A stretch of DNA of 64,000 nt. Source: Melittangium boletus DSM 14713 (GTDB lineage: Bacteria; Myxococcota; Myxococcia; Myxococcales; Myxococcaceae). The DNA lies in assembly GCF_002305855.1 (NCBI RefSeq), contig NZ_CP022163.1, positions 186,292 through 250,291 of the forward strand, written 5' to 3'. Both the position numbers and the translations under genes were made by a program. Below, in pieces: positions 10,737 to 21,225 of this stretch (position 1 is its first letter; each line of letters begins with the position of its first letter). Below the pieces are notes generated by a model, which saw only the letters and a program-made list of their open reading frames with translations, had not been told where the DNA came from and ran no database searches.

Positions 10737-13358
10737 TCACGCCGCCGAGGAGGCATCCGGCGAGGGGCTCGTGCCACTGGCCGCGGGGACGGCCCCAGGC
10801 TCCTCGATCTGACGGCGGTAGTCGCACTCCTTGTTGGGGCAGGCCACGAACGGGCCGTCCCGCTTGGAGAACTTCTGCAACAGGTAGGGCGACTGGCACT
10901 GCGGACAGGCCTCGGCGAGCGGCCTGTCCCACGCGGCGAACTTGCAGTCCGGGTAGCGGTTGCAGCCGAAGAAGATCTTCCCGAAGCGGCTGCGGCGCTC
11001 GGTGAGGTAGCCCTGCTTGCAGTCCGGGCACGTCACGCCAATGGAGATGGGCTTGGACGTCTTGCAATCCGGGTAGCCCGAACAGGCGAGGAACTTCCCG
11101 AAGCGGCCGCGCTTCACCACCATGTTCTTGCCGCAGTTCTCACAGAGCTCGTCCGTGGTCTCCTCCTCCACGATGACGATCTTGCCCTCCGCGTCGCGCT
11201 TGAAGTCCTTGGTGTTCTTGCAGTCGGGGTAGTTCGAGCAGGCCAGGAAGTGGCCCATCTTCCCCCACTTGATCACCATGATGTTGCCGCACTTCTCGCA
11301 GGCCACATCGGTCTTCACTTCCTCGCGCTTGACGTCGCGCATCTCCGTCTCGGCCTTCTCGAGCGTCTCCTTGAAGGGCGCGTAGAAGTCCTTGAGCACG
11401 GTCTTCCAGTTGGCCTCGCCCTCGGAGATCTGATCGAGCTTCTCCTCCATGCTGGCGGTGAACGTCACGTCCAGCTCGTGGGGGAAGTGCTTGACCAGCA
11501 GATCGTTGCAGATGAGCCCGAGGTCCGTGGGACGGAAGCGGCCCTCGATCTTCTCCGCGTACTTCTTGTCCTGGATGGTGGAGAGGATGGCGGCGTAGGT
11601 CGACGGGCGGCCAATGCCCCGCTCCTCCAGCTCCTTGACCAGGGTGGCCTCGGAGAAGCGCGGCGGAGGCTGGGTGAAGTGCTGCTCGTCAACGAGCTTC
11701 TGCAGGCTGAGCGCGTCGCCGTCGTTGAGCACGGGCAGGTCCCCCACCCCGTCGTCGGCGGTCTCGTCGCCCGCGGCGCGCGCCTTCTCCTGGGCGGCCT
11801 CCTCCTCGGGGGTGAGGCTGGCGCCGTAGACGGCCAGGTAGCCGGGGAACTTGAGCGTGGAGCCCGAGGCGCGGAAGGTGGCCCGGCCCGAGGTGATGTC
11901 CGCGCTCGTCTGGTCATACACGGCCGGCTTCGTCTGGCACGCCACGAAGCGGTTCCAGATGAGCTCGTAGAGGCGGAACATGTCCGCGGCCATGTCGTCG
12001 TTCATCGCGTCGAACGCGGCCTTGACCTTGGCGGGCGGGTACTCGAGCGAGGTGGGACGGATGGCCTCGTGCGCGTCCTGGGCGCCCTTCTTGGTGCGGT
12101 ACACCACGGGCGCTTCCGGCAGGTAGTCCTGGCCGTACGTCTGGAGGATGAAGTCGCGCACGCCCGCCACCGCCTGATCCGACAGACGGGTGGAGTCCGT
12201 ACGCATGTACGTGATGAGCGCCGTCTGGCCCTCCTCGCCGAGCAGCACGCCTTCATAGAGCCGCTGGGCGAGCGCCATGGTCTTCTTGGCGGTGAAGTGC
12301 AGGCGGTTGGCCGCCTCCTGCTGCAGCTTGGAGGTGATGAAGGGAGCGGGCGCGTTGCGGCGCCGCTCGCGCTTGTCCACCTTGGTCACGGTGAAGGACG
12401 CGTTCCTCAGCTCCTCCACCAGGCCCCGGGTGGTGGCCGCGTCCCTCAGGTCCACCTTCTTGCCGTCCACGCGGGACAGCTTCGCCTTGAAGGGCGGAGG
12501 CCCCGAGGGTCCTTCCAGCAGCGCGTCCAGCGTCCAGTACTCCTGGGGGACGAAGGCCTTGATCTCGCTCTCGCGCTCGCAGATGAGGCGCACGGCCACC
12601 GACTGCACGCGGCCCGCGGACAGGCCCCGGCGGACCTTCTTCCAGAGGATGGGCGAAATCTGATAGCCCACGAGCCGGTCGAGGATGCGCCGCGTCTGCT
12701 GGGAGTCGTAGTTGTCCTGGCTCAGCTGGCGCGGGTTGGCGATGGCCTCCTGGATGGCCGGCTTGGTGATCTCGTTGAACATCACCCGGTAGGAGTCCGG
12801 GTGCCGCAACTGCTGGTTGATGTGCCAGGCGATGGCCTCGCCCTCGCGATCCGGGTCGGTGGCCAGGAAGACCTTGTCCACGCCCTGGGCGGCCTTCTTG
12901 AGCTCGCCGAGCACCTTCTCCTTGCCCTTGATGACCTCGTACTGGGGCTCGAACTCCTTCTCCAGGTCCACGCCCATCTTGCTCTTGGGCAGGTCCAGGA
13001 TGTGGCCCACGGACGCCTTCACCGTGTAGCCCGAGCCCAGGTACTTCTTGATCGTCTTGGCCTTGGCGGGCGACTCGACGACCACGAGGTAGTGCGGTCC
13101 CTTGCCCCGCCGGGAGGGAGCCTCGTCGCCCTCTTCCTCCGCCGAGGCCTCCACCGTGGCCAGCTCGCCCTTCTTGCCCTTGCCCCGCGAGGCGGTCTTC
13201 TTCGCGGCCGCCTTCTTCGCGGACGCCTTCTTCGCGGTGGTCTTCTTGGCGGTGGTCTTCTTGCGCGCCGCCGGCTTCTTGGCTGCCTTCCCGGAGGTCG
13301 CCGTCTCCTCGACCTCCTGCTCGCCCGCCGTGGCGGTCTTCTTCGTGCGCGTCGCCAT
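10737..13358 (-). CDS. topA: DNA topoisomerase I with Lys-rich N-terminus and four zinc ribbons
   Basis: An 873-residue type IA topoisomerase that relaxes negative supercoils. The ATG at 13358 follows GAGGA; a TTG four codons upstream is part of that ribosome site. Residues 1-88 are an extra Lys/Ala-rich tail (AAKKPAARKKTTAKK pattern), like histone H1 tails. The Toprim domain begins at YLVVVESPAKAKTIKKYLG and contains DPDREGEAIAWH. The catalytic Tyr is in LITYMRTDSTRLSD. The C-terminus has four Cys4 ribbons (three read CxxC ... C-x-x-YPDC-like; the fourth is CPQC ... CPNKEC). It follows dprA immediately, as in many bacteria. Confidence 0.97.
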   Translation of the reverse strand: MATRTKKTATAGEQEVEETATSGKAAKKPAARKKTTAKKTTAKKASAKKAAAKKTASRGKGKKGELATVEASAEEEGDEAPSRRGKGPHYLVVVESPAKAKTIKKYLGSGYTVKASVGHILDLPKSKMGVDLEKEFEPQYEVIKGKEKVLGELKKAAQGVDKVFLATDPDREGEAIAWHINQQLRHPDSYRVMFNEITKPAIQEAIANPRQLSQDNYDSQQTRRILDRLVGYQISPILWKKVRRGLSAGRVQSVAVRLICERESEIKAFVPQEYWTLDALLEGPSGPPPFKAKLSRVDGKKVDLRDAATTRGLVEELRNASFTVTKVDKRERRRNAPAPFITSKLQQEAANRLHFTAKKTMALAQRLYEGVLLGEEGQTALITYMRTDSTRLSDQAVAGVRDFILQTYGQDYLPEAPVVYRTKKGAQDAHEAIRPTSLEYPPAKVKAAFDAMNDDMAADMFRLYELIWNRFVACQTKPAVYDQTSADITSGRATFRASGSTLKFPGYLAVYGASLTPEEEAAQEKARAAGDETADDGVGDLPVLNDGDALSLQKLVDEQHFTQPPPRFSEATLVKELEERGIGRPSTYAAILSTIQDKKYAEKIEGRFRPTDLGLICNDLLVKHFPHELDVTFTASMEEKLDQISEGEANWKTVLKDFYAPFKETLEKAETEMRDVKREEVKTDVACEKCGNIMVIKWGKMGHFLACSNYPDCKNTKDFKRDAEGKIVIVEEETTDELCENCGKNMVVKRGRFGKFLACSGYPDCKTSKPISIGVTCPDCKQGYLTERRSRFGKIFFGCNRYPDCKFAAWDRPLAEACPQCQSPYLLQKFSKRDGPFVACPNKECDYRRQIEEPGAVPAASGTSPSPDASSAA

Positions 13359-13366
13359 GATTTTCC

Positions 13367-14485
13367 TCAAACCCTCTCGAACAACCTGCCAGGGTGCTGG
13401 ATGACGAATCCCGACAGCTCCAGCTCCACCAGGGCGCTCAAGAGCGCCGCGGGGGACAACTGGCTGTCCACCAGCACCTCATCGAATGACCTGGGAACCC
13501 GCTTCAACACCTCGTAGGTCCCCCTCGCTTCCACCGAGAGTTCTTCCCATGAACCCTCTCCTGGCGGCACCGCCCGCTGGGGGTCCACTCCCACGGTGCG
13601 CCAGACTTCTTGAACGGAGAGGCAGGCCCGGGCGTGGCCATCGCGGATGAGCGCGTTGCACCCCGCCGCCCCCTCGTTCACTACGTCACCCGGCAAGGCC
13701 AGGACGGGCCGGCCCCTCGCCCGCCCCGCCTCCGCCGTATAGAGACTGCCGGAGCCCAGCCCCGCGCGGAGGACCAGGACCGCGTCGGACGCGCCAGCGA
13801 TGAGCCGGTTGCGCCGAGGAAAAGTCGTCGTGCTCGCCCGGACGCCCGGCGGCAACTCACTGAAGAACACCCCACCCCGGGCCAGGAAGTGCGGCAGCAG
13901 CTTCGCCTGGGCGGGATCCAAGGCGTCCAGCGCCGAACCCAGGAAGGCCCACGTCTCGCCACCCGCGTCCATGGCGCCCCAATGACAAGCCCGGTCCACC
14001 CCGGCGGCCGCGCCAGACACCACCCCCACGCCCCCTTCCGCCACCTGACGGGCGAACGTCCTCGCGAAGGGAAGGAATCCCTGATCCGGCTGCCGGCTGC
14101 CCACCATGGCCACCCGTCGACGCGGCGGCCCCACCTGTCCCCGGTAGAAGAGGAGCGGAGGCGCGTCCACGGTGTCCGCCAGGAGCGCGGGGTAGGCCCG
14201 CTCTCCCACGAAGGCCACCCCCATGCCCACCCGGGCACAACGCTCCAGCACCCGTGTCGCCAGGGACTCCAGGGAGGAAAGCTCGGCGAGCCGGCGACGG
14301 ACGGGAGGAGGCAGTGGGGCCTCGGACACCCAGTCCCGGACCGGGCAGGCGACCAGGCGAGCGAGCGCTCCCTGGGCATACGCGCGCAAGTGCTCCAGCG
14401 CCCTCGGCCCAAGGCCGGGAACCGTCCAGAGCGCGAGAAGCGCGCGTTGCTCCGCCGTGAATCTGTCCGCCGTGACGTCCACCAT
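13367..14485 (-). CDS. dprA: DprA/Smf, DNA-processing protein
   Basis: A 372-residue DprA-family protein, which binds single-stranded DNA and loads RecA during natural transformation. The start chosen is ATG 14485 with GGAGGGGG upstream; a longer start at 14548 would add 21 low-complexity residues. The N-terminal region carries a helix-hairpin-helix-like WTVPGLGPRALEHLR. The Rossmann-like core has VAMVGSRQPDQGF, VVSGAAAGVDRACHWGAM, FLGSALDAL, PPGVRASTTTFPRRNRLIAGASD and LGSGSLYTAEAGRARGRPVLALPGDV. The C-terminal end is a winged-helix-like segment. The topA start lies nine bases beyond the stop. Confidence 0.92.
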   Translation of the reverse strand: MVDVTADRFTAEQRALLALWTVPGLGPRALEHLRAYAQGALARLVACPVRDWVSEAPLPPPVRRRLAELSSLESLATRVLERCARVGMGVAFVGERAYPALLADTVDAPPLLFYRGQVGPPRRRVAMVGSRQPDQGFLPFARTFARQVAEGGVGVVSGAAAGVDRACHWGAMDAGGETWAFLGSALDALDPAQAKLLPHFLARGGVFFSELPPGVRASTTTFPRRNRLIAGASDAVLVLRAGLGSGSLYTAEAGRARGRPVLALPGDVVNEGAAGCNALIRDGHARACLSVQEVWRTVGVDPQRAVPPGEGSWEELSVEARGTYEVLKRVPRSFDEVLVDSQLSPAALLSALVELELSGFVIQHPGRLFERV

Positions 14486-14613
14486 GCCCCGACCCCCTCC
14501 CCCGAGCCACCTATATAGAAGATGGGTCCGACGGGAAGAGGCCGGCACACATAAACACCTGACCGTCGGTGGTCAAGCGGGACGTCCCCTCCGGTAGGGC
14601 GCTTTGAGGCCGA

Positions 14614-14637
14614 TCCCGGGGGTTGGAGTCCCCGGGA
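14614..14637 (-). terminator. Hairpin downstream of the LysM gene
   Basis: TCCCGGGG (14614-14621) pairs perfectly with CCCCGGGA (14630-14637) around an eight-base loop, just after the stop of the LysM gene on the minus strand and before dprA. No T-run follows. It is a plausible terminator or 3' stabiliser separating the envelope genes from dprA-topA. The remaining bases up to dprA hold nothing I recognise. Confidence 0.4.
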
Positions 14638-14644
14638 GGGATGT

Positions 14645-15871
14645 TCACCGCAGCGCGGTGGGGGCCGACTCCAGGCGCATGATGGCCTCGTCGCCGGGGC
14701 CCACTTCCTGGATGGACTTCGTGAGGACGCAGTTGGAGGCGCGGTCCTTGACCTCGGTCACGAGGCACAGGGCGATGTTCTCCGTCGGGAACGGCGCCGG
14801 CTGGTTCTTCTTGGTGCCGGGCAGCTCCAGCTTGAGCACGCGCTCGCGGGCGGGATCGCCCTGGCGGGTGATGGTGAAGACATTGCCCGGCTGGACGCCA
14901 TCCGCGCTGCCCTTGTCGATCACCAGGAAGTAGTGCTCGGCCGTCAGCGTCTGGTAGGGCACCAGCGAGGTGACGACGACGCCCTTGATTTCCTTCTCGT
15001 TGCGGCGGGGCACCACCGCCTCGGACATGCGGTCGCCGTAGGGGCCCACCAGATCACCGCGCGTGACGGGATCCCACGTGTCCATGACCTGGGCCTTGAC
15101 GTAGTTGTCACCCAGCGCCGTCACGCGCACCGTGCCCACGAACTCGGTGAGGTAGCCCACCGGCTTGCCCGTCACCGGGTGCATCACCTGCTGGGCGGTG
15201 TGGAACACCACGTACTTCTCACCGACCTTCGCGTCCGTCTTGCGCTTGAAGCGCACGTAGGTGACGTCCGGGAAGGACAACATCTCCGCGCCGGTGGAGG
15301 AGCCCTCGATGCGGCCCGCCTCGTCCAGCTCGCGCGTGGTCACGAACGCCAGCGTCGTCACCGTGCGCGCGGCCTTGGGCTTGTAGCTGAGGTCACCCGA
15401 CACCTCGACGCCGGCGACCGCGGGCTCCACCTCCGAGAAGTCCGAGTCCGAATTGCCGCTCGACACGGGACCGGTGCCCGCCTCCACCCGCGAGGGCACT
15501 TCCTCGCCCGCGGGGAAGAAGCGCACGTTGTTGCCCGGGTAGATCCAGTGCGGATTGGCGATCTCGGGGTTGTAGGACCAGACCTTGGGCCAGTACCACG
15601 GGCTGCCCAGGTAGCGCTGGGACAGATCCCACAGCGTGTCGCCGCGCTCCACGGTGTGCCGCTCGCCGGGAGCGGACTCACGGCCCTGGGTACCCGGGGG
15701 CAGCGTGAGCTGGCCGGAGCGCGCGGGACGCGAGGGCTCGTCGACGACGTCGCTGCCCTGGGTCTCGTCGGTGGTCTCGGGTTCCTGCTGCGCGTCGTCC
15801 GCGTTCTGGGCCCAGACGGGCGGCGCGAGGACGGTGGCGAAGAGGAGCGAGGAGAGGATCCGCGAGCGCAT
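14645..15871 (-). CDS. Secreted LysM-domain protein (peptidoglycan binding)
   Basis: A 408-residue exported protein. The N-terminus MRSRILSSLLFATVLAPPVWAQN is a clear Sec signal peptide with an AxA-like cleavage site. An acidic linker follows, then a LysM module near residues 70-125 (HTVERGDTLWDLSQRYLG ... NPHWIYPGNNVRF), which binds N-acetylglucosamine polymers such as peptidoglycan. The remaining 270 residues are beta-rich and resemble no enzyme I recognise, so it is probably a wall-associated or scaffold protein. The gene starts 24 bp after the CpoB-like gene, so the two are probably one operon. Confidence 0.8.
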   Translation of the reverse strand: MRSRILSSLLFATVLAPPVWAQNADDAQQEPETTDETQGSDVVDEPSRPARSGQLTLPPGTQGRESAPGERHTVERGDTLWDLSQRYLGSPWYWPKVWSYNPEIANPHWIYPGNNVRFFPAGEEVPSRVEAGTGPVSSGNSDSDFSEVEPAVAGVEVSGDLSYKPKAARTVTTLAFVTTRELDEAGRIEGSSTGAEMLSFPDVTYVRFKRKTDAKVGEKYVVFHTAQQVMHPVTGKPVGYLTEFVGTVRVTALGDNYVKAQVMDTWDPVTRGDLVGPYGDRMSEAVVPRRNEKEIKGVVVTSLVPYQTLTAEHYFLVIDKGSADGVQPGNVFTITRQGDPARERVLKLELPGTKKNQPAPFPTENIALCLVTEVKDRASNCVLTKSIQEVGPGDEAIMRLESAPTALR

Positions 15872-15895
15872 TCGGACGACTTCCTTTCGGACTGC

Positions 15896-16696
15896 TTAGT
15901 GCGAGAGGGACGCGAGCCGCTGCTCCGCCTGGGTAGCGGCGGCCGTGCCCGGAAACTGGGTGAGGATACGGGTATAGAGGGCCCGGGCGTCGTCTTTCTG
16001 GTCGAGCCGCAGCCGGCACTCGGCCAGCCGCAGCATCCCATCGAGCACGGCGTCACCGGCCGGGTAGCGCTCGATGAGCCGCTCGAACGTCTTGGCCGCG
16101 GAAGCGTGGTCCTTGAGCCCCATCTGCCCGAGGCCACTGAAATACAGCGCGTTGTCGGCGCGGGCATGGCGCGGATTCTTCTCCGCGAAGCCGAGCAGGT
16201 TGTTCACCCCGCCCTCCACGTTGCCGGTGCGCAGCGCCGCCATGGCCTGTTCGAAGGTGGCCTCCAGCACGGCGTTGTCCGGCGAGTTGGCGGGCCCGAT
16301 GTCCACCGCCTCATCCGGCTCGTCGGAGGAGCCGTTGCTGATGAACATCTCCATGTCATCGGACGAGGGCTCGACGACGGCCACCTGCACGGGCAGCCTG
16401 GGCGCGGGCTCGACGCGGGGCTTGAGCTTGACCACCGTCAACTCGGGGGTCGTGAACGCGGGCGCCGGAGGGGCCTCGGGGGAAGTCGTGGACTCGGCGG
16501 TGGCCTGGGAGGCGCGCGCCTGGCGGACGCTCGCATGCAACTCCATGCGCTCGAGCCGCTTCTCCAGGCGGGACTGGGACTCGCGCATGGCGCGCATCTC
16601 GGCCTGGAGCGCCACCATCTCCGCCGAAGGGGCGGAAGCGGTGGTCGCGCAGGCGGTCAGCGCGCACAGGGGGGCGATGGCAAGCAGTCGGCGAAT
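15896..16696 (-). CDS. CpoB/YbgF-like TPR lipoprotein, apparent ATT start
   Basis: The C-terminal about 125 residues match the CpoB/YbgF pattern of three TPR-like units (ALYFSGLGQMGLKDHASAAKTFERLIERYP style, ending FPGTAAATQAEQRLASL). A coiled coil lies before it (ALQAEMRAMRESQSRLEKRLERM). CpoB links Tol-Pal and peptidoglycan synthesis in Gram-negatives. The first ATG (16618) would give a protein with no export signal. Reading on upstream in frame gives RRLLAIAPLCALTAC, a textbook lipoprotein signal, but the only codon at its head is ATT (16696), with GGAG nine bases before. I therefore place the start at ATT (266 residues). The coordinates from 16618 are secure; the start is inference. Confidence 0.75.
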   Translation of the reverse strand: MRRLLAIAPLCALTACATTASAPSAEMVALQAEMRAMRESQSRLEKRLERMELHASVRQARASQATAESTTSPEAPPAPAFTTPELTVVKLKPRVEPAPRLPVQVAVVEPSSDDMEMFISNGSSDEPDEAVDIGPANSPDNAVLEATFEQAMAALRTGNVEGGVNNLLGFAEKNPRHARADNALYFSGLGQMGLKDHASAAKTFERLIERYPAGDAVLDGMLRLAECRLRLDQKDDARALYTRILTQFPGTAAATQAEQRLASLSH

Positions 16697-16785
16697 GGCG
16701 CGGCGCTCCGGAAACGGCCTGGGGATTCACCCCAAGGATAGGAAGCAGCGCCGGAAACCGTCAAGAAATCGGCCCCGGAGGCGGA

Positions 16786-17553
16786 TCAGAACCGGTTCAC
16801 CACGAAGTTCAAGTGACGGCCCGTGCGTCCCGCGTCCCTCCGGTGTGAGAAGAAGCGGTGTGCGTCACACGCCGTGCACTCGGGGAGGACGTCCACCCGC
16901 TCCGCGACCAGTCCCGCGTCCCGGAGCGTGCGGCTCACGGCGAGCGAGAGATTCAACCGCACCTCGGCGCCCTCGCGATGGATCACCTCGGGCCCGAACC
17001 GGGCGGTGAAGCGCTCGCCCAGGTCCTCGGAGACGACATAACAGCAGCGCTGGATGCACGGCCCCACGGCCGCCAGGAGCCGATCGGCACGAGAGCCCCT
17101 CGCCACCAGGGCCTCCACCGCCCGAGCCACGATGCGCGCGTCCGTCCCCTTCCACCCGGAATGGATCGCCGCCACGCGCCGCCGGTCGGGATCCACCAGC
17201 AGCACTGGCACGCAGTCCGCCGTGCCCACGCCCACCCAGTGCCCGGGCCGCTCCGTCCAGACGCCGTCCGCCTCGCCCTCGGTGGGCCGCAGGCTGTCGC
17301 CCCCCCCCTCCTCCGCCTCCAGCACCCGATCTCCGTGCACCTGCTTGACCGTGTGCAGCGCGCCAAGTTCCACGCCCACCCGGGCCGCCAGCCGCCGGTG
17401 GTTCTCCTCCACCCGCTCGCGCGCGTCGCCCACGGCGAAGCCCAGGTTGAGCGAGGCATGAACCCCCTCGGACACGCCGCCCTCACGGGTCGTGAAACCG
17501 TGAGGCACGGGCAGGAGCGCGGAGCACAGGAAGGAGGGCGCGGGAGCGATCAT
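16786..17553 (-). CDS. pgeF: PgeF/YfiH-type multicopper-fold protein (peptidoglycan editing factor)
   Basis: A 255-residue protein of the YfiH/LACC1 (DUF152) family. Family blocks are TVKQVHGDRV with an active-site His, VGVGTADCVPVLLVDP with the Cys ligand, AAIHSGWKGT with the second His, and GPCIQRCCYVV. Members show purine nucleoside phosphorylase or adenosine deaminase activity, and E. coli PgeF edits misincorporated L-Ser from peptidoglycan precursors. Start ATG 17553; a TTG at 17598 would add 15 residues. It is followed on the same strand by the CpoB-like and LysM genes, which fits a cell-wall role. The upstream region is shared with the divergent GGDEF gene. Confidence 0.88.
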   Translation of the reverse strand: MIAPAPSFLCSALLPVPHGFTTREGGVSEGVHASLNLGFAVGDARERVEENHRRLAARVGVELGALHTVKQVHGDRVLEAEEGGGDSLRPTEGEADGVWTERPGHWVGVGTADCVPVLLVDPDRRRVAAIHSGWKGTDARIVARAVEALVARGSRADRLLAAVGPCIQRCCYVVSEDLGERFTARFGPEVIHREGAEVRLNLSLAVSRTLRDAGLVAERVDVLPECTACDAHRFFSHRRDAGRTGRHLNFVVNRF

Positions 17554-17636
17554 GTCGAGCCCCCATCCGAGCACGTCTCGTGGCGCGGCACGCAACAACT
17601 CCTTCGCGCAAGTCGAGAATCCAGAATGAAGTCTGT

Positions 17637-17666
17637 TTGACAGTGTGCGTCAGCCACGCCGACAAT
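17637..17666 (+). promoter_or_regulatory. Candidate sigma-70 promoter of the GGDEF gene
   Basis: A perfect -35 TTGACA (17637-17642) is followed after 18 bases by GACAAT (17661-17666, four of six consensus positions). Transcription would begin near 17674, about 50 bases before the GGDEF start. It sits in the only 171-bp gap between that gene and the divergent pgeF. Confidence 0.5.
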
Positions 17667-17724
17667 CCACCAACACACAGCGGGGGGATGACGGCACGGA
17701 GCCGGGGCCCCCCTCCCCATCCGT

Positions 17725-19632
17725 ATGGCATCCGGTTCTCGCACCGTCGGCAGAAAGCTCCTCTGGAGCATTGCCTTGCCTGGGTTGCTCGCGGCCCTGC
17801 TGGGTCTGGGGCACTTCTGGCGGGAAGCTCGGCTGGCGACCCGGGACGCCACGCACGACGAGGCCCTGGTCCTGGCGGAATTCCTCGGCGCGGCCTTCCG
17901 GCTGCCAACCCCCGCGGGAGCTCCCCCCCACTCGCCCGTCGCCGCGCTGCTGGGTGCCCCGTCCCGGTTGATCGACTCCACCGCCGAGCTGAACGTGCTG
18001 TCACCGGACGGCCACATCCGCTGGTCGCCCCGGCCCCGGGAGGTGGGCCAGCGGCACCCGGCGGCGGCGCTGCTGACCCAGCCCGGACCGCAATGGGCCC
18101 GTTCGGATGCGCACCAGACCGAGGTGCTGCGACCGCTCGGGGACACGAGCTGCGAGGGCTGTCACCCGGGCGCCGGGGAAAAACCGGTGGGCATGCTGCA
18201 CCTGCGCGTGGCCGAGCCCCTGGTGCACCGCGAGCTGACCGATGCCCTGGGCGGAGCGCTGGTGGCGGTGCTCGTGCTGGGCATCATCCTCATCCTCGCC
18301 ATCGGCGTCTCACTGCACTTCTTCCTCACGCGCCCCTTGCGCCGGCTCACGGCCGCCATGCGGCGCGCCGAGGAGGGCGACCTGCTGGTGCGCGCGGAGG
18401 CCGGGGGCACGGATGAACTGGCCCGGCTCGGCTCGGCCTTCAACGCCATGCTGGCGCGCCTCACCTCCATGAAGGTCGAGGAGATCGACACCCACCGCGA
18501 CCTGCAAGTCACCAAGTCGAAGCTGTCCGCCAAGGAGGAGCTGGAGGAGCGCATGGCGGACCTGGCCCTGCTCTTCGACGTGGCCCACTCCCTCAACTCC
18601 ACCCTCGAGCTGTCCGAGCTGCTCACGCGCATCACCCAGCTGGTGCCCGAGCGGCTGCACATCCCCGACTTCTCCATCATGCTCGTCAACGCCGATGGCC
18701 AACTGGAGGTCAAGAGCACCTTCCCGGCGGACCCGAAGCTGGAGGGAGTGGCGTTCCAGGTGGGCGAGGGGTGCTGTGGGCGCGCGGCGGCGACGCAGCG
18801 GGGCGTGTACGTGCCGGACGTGGCCGAGCCCTCGAGCGGCTTCACCCAACGTGGGCTGCGGCCCGAGCCAGACCAGGGCGCCATGCTCTGCGTGCCCATG
18901 GTGCACACGAACTCGGTCCTGGGGGTGCTCAACTTCCGGCGCCCCGAGGTGGCCAGCTTCGCTCCCGAGGAGCTGGAGCTGCTCACGGCGGTGGCGGATC
19001 AGGTCGCCACGGCGGTGAAGAACGCCCTGCTCCACACCGAGGCGGTGCGGCTCACCCTGACGGATCCGCTCACCGGCGTGCCCAACCGCCGCCACCTCTT
19101 CTCCCGGTTGGAGCTGGAAGTGGCGCGCTCGCAGCGCTTCGGCACGCCCATGTCCATCCTCATGGTGGACATCGATCACTTCAAGAAGCTCAACGACGCC
19201 GAGGGCCACCGCGCGGGCGACGAAGCCCTGCGCCGCGTGTGCGACACCCTGCGCGGACGCGTGCGCAAGGTGGACACGCTCGCGCGCTACGGCGGCGAGG
19301 AATTCATGCTGGTGCTGTCCAATGTGTCCAAGGAGGACGCGTTCGACGTGGCCGAGAAGCTGCGGCGCGCCGTGGCGGAGTCACCCCTGCTCGCCGCGCC
19401 CACCCAGCCCGGAGGCCACATCACCGTGTCCATCGGCGTGGCCACCCTGCCCACCGACGCGCCCGCCCAGGACACCGTGGTGGATTGCGCCGACGCCGCG
19501 CTCTACGCGAGCAAGCGCGGCGGCCGCAACCGCGTCACCTCCTACGCGCCCGGCATGGAAGTGCATCCCAACCGGGAACGGGGCCTCTCCAAGCCCCACG
19601 ACCCGTCCGCCGCCCAAGTGGCCAAGGCCTGA
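17725..19632 (+). CDS. Membrane diguanylate cyclase: haem-c sensor, HAMP, GAF, GGDEF
   Basis: A 635-residue signalling protein. TM1 is near residues 12-30. A periplasmic domain (about 30-170) contains CEGCH at residues 143-147, the covalent haem-c attachment motif. TM2 is near 175-198 and HAMP near 198-250, followed by a short coiled coil, then GAF (about 275-430) and GGDEF (about 450-610). The cyclase domain has LTDPLTGVPNRRHLFSRL, MVDIDHFKKLND and the active GGEEF signature, so c-di-GMP synthesis is expected. An RxxD inhibitory site is not evident. Haem-c sensor domains of this kind are known in other deltaproteobacterial kinases and chemoreceptors. Gas or redox sensing is inferred. The ATG at 17725 has no strong ribosome site. 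Confidence 0.88.
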   Translation: MASGSRTVGRKLLWSIALPGLLAALLGLGHFWREARLATRDATHDEALVLAEFLGAAFRLPTPAGAPPHSPVAALLGAPSRLIDSTAELNVLSPDGHIRWSPRPREVGQRHPAAALLTQPGPQWARSDAHQTEVLRPLGDTSCEGCHPGAGEKPVGMLHLRVAEPLVHRELTDALGGALVAVLVLGIILILAIGVSLHFFLTRPLRRLTAAMRRAEEGDLLVRAEAGGTDELARLGSAFNAMLARLTSMKVEEIDTHRDLQVTKSKLSAKEELEERMADLALLFDVAHSLNSTLELSELLTRITQLVPERLHIPDFSIMLVNADGQLEVKSTFPADPKLEGVAFQVGEGCCGRAAATQRGVYVPDVAEPSSGFTQRGLRPEPDQGAMLCVPMVHTNSVLGVLNFRRPEVASFAPEELELLTAVADQVATAVKNALLHTEAVRLTLTDPLTGVPNRRHLFSRLELEVARSQRFGTPMSILMVDIDHFKKLNDAEGHRAGDEALRRVCDTLRGRVRKVDTLARYGGEEFMLVLSNVSKEDAFDVAEKLRRAVAESPLLAAPTQPGGHITVSIGVATLPTDAPAQDTVVDCADAALYASKRGGRNRVTSYAPGMEVHPNRERGLSKPHDPSAAQVAKA

Positions 19633-19645
19633 CGGCGGCCCGCGC

Positions 19646-21097
<1,452 letters not shown>

Positions 21098-21225
21098 GTC
21101 TCTCCCGAGATAAGACGCAAAGACGCCAAGGCAAGGCGGGTATGTCACCTGCCCCGTGTGAGGTCAGAACAGGGAACGCGCCCGTCTCTTCCCGGGAAAC
21201 CCACACCTCGGGTGCGGTTCCACGG

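Noticed and set aside
11250..13517. Long plus-strand open frame opposite topA
   Set aside because: It is antisense to topA with mirrored Leu/Arg/His-rich composition typical of high-GC shadows, and topA is certain.
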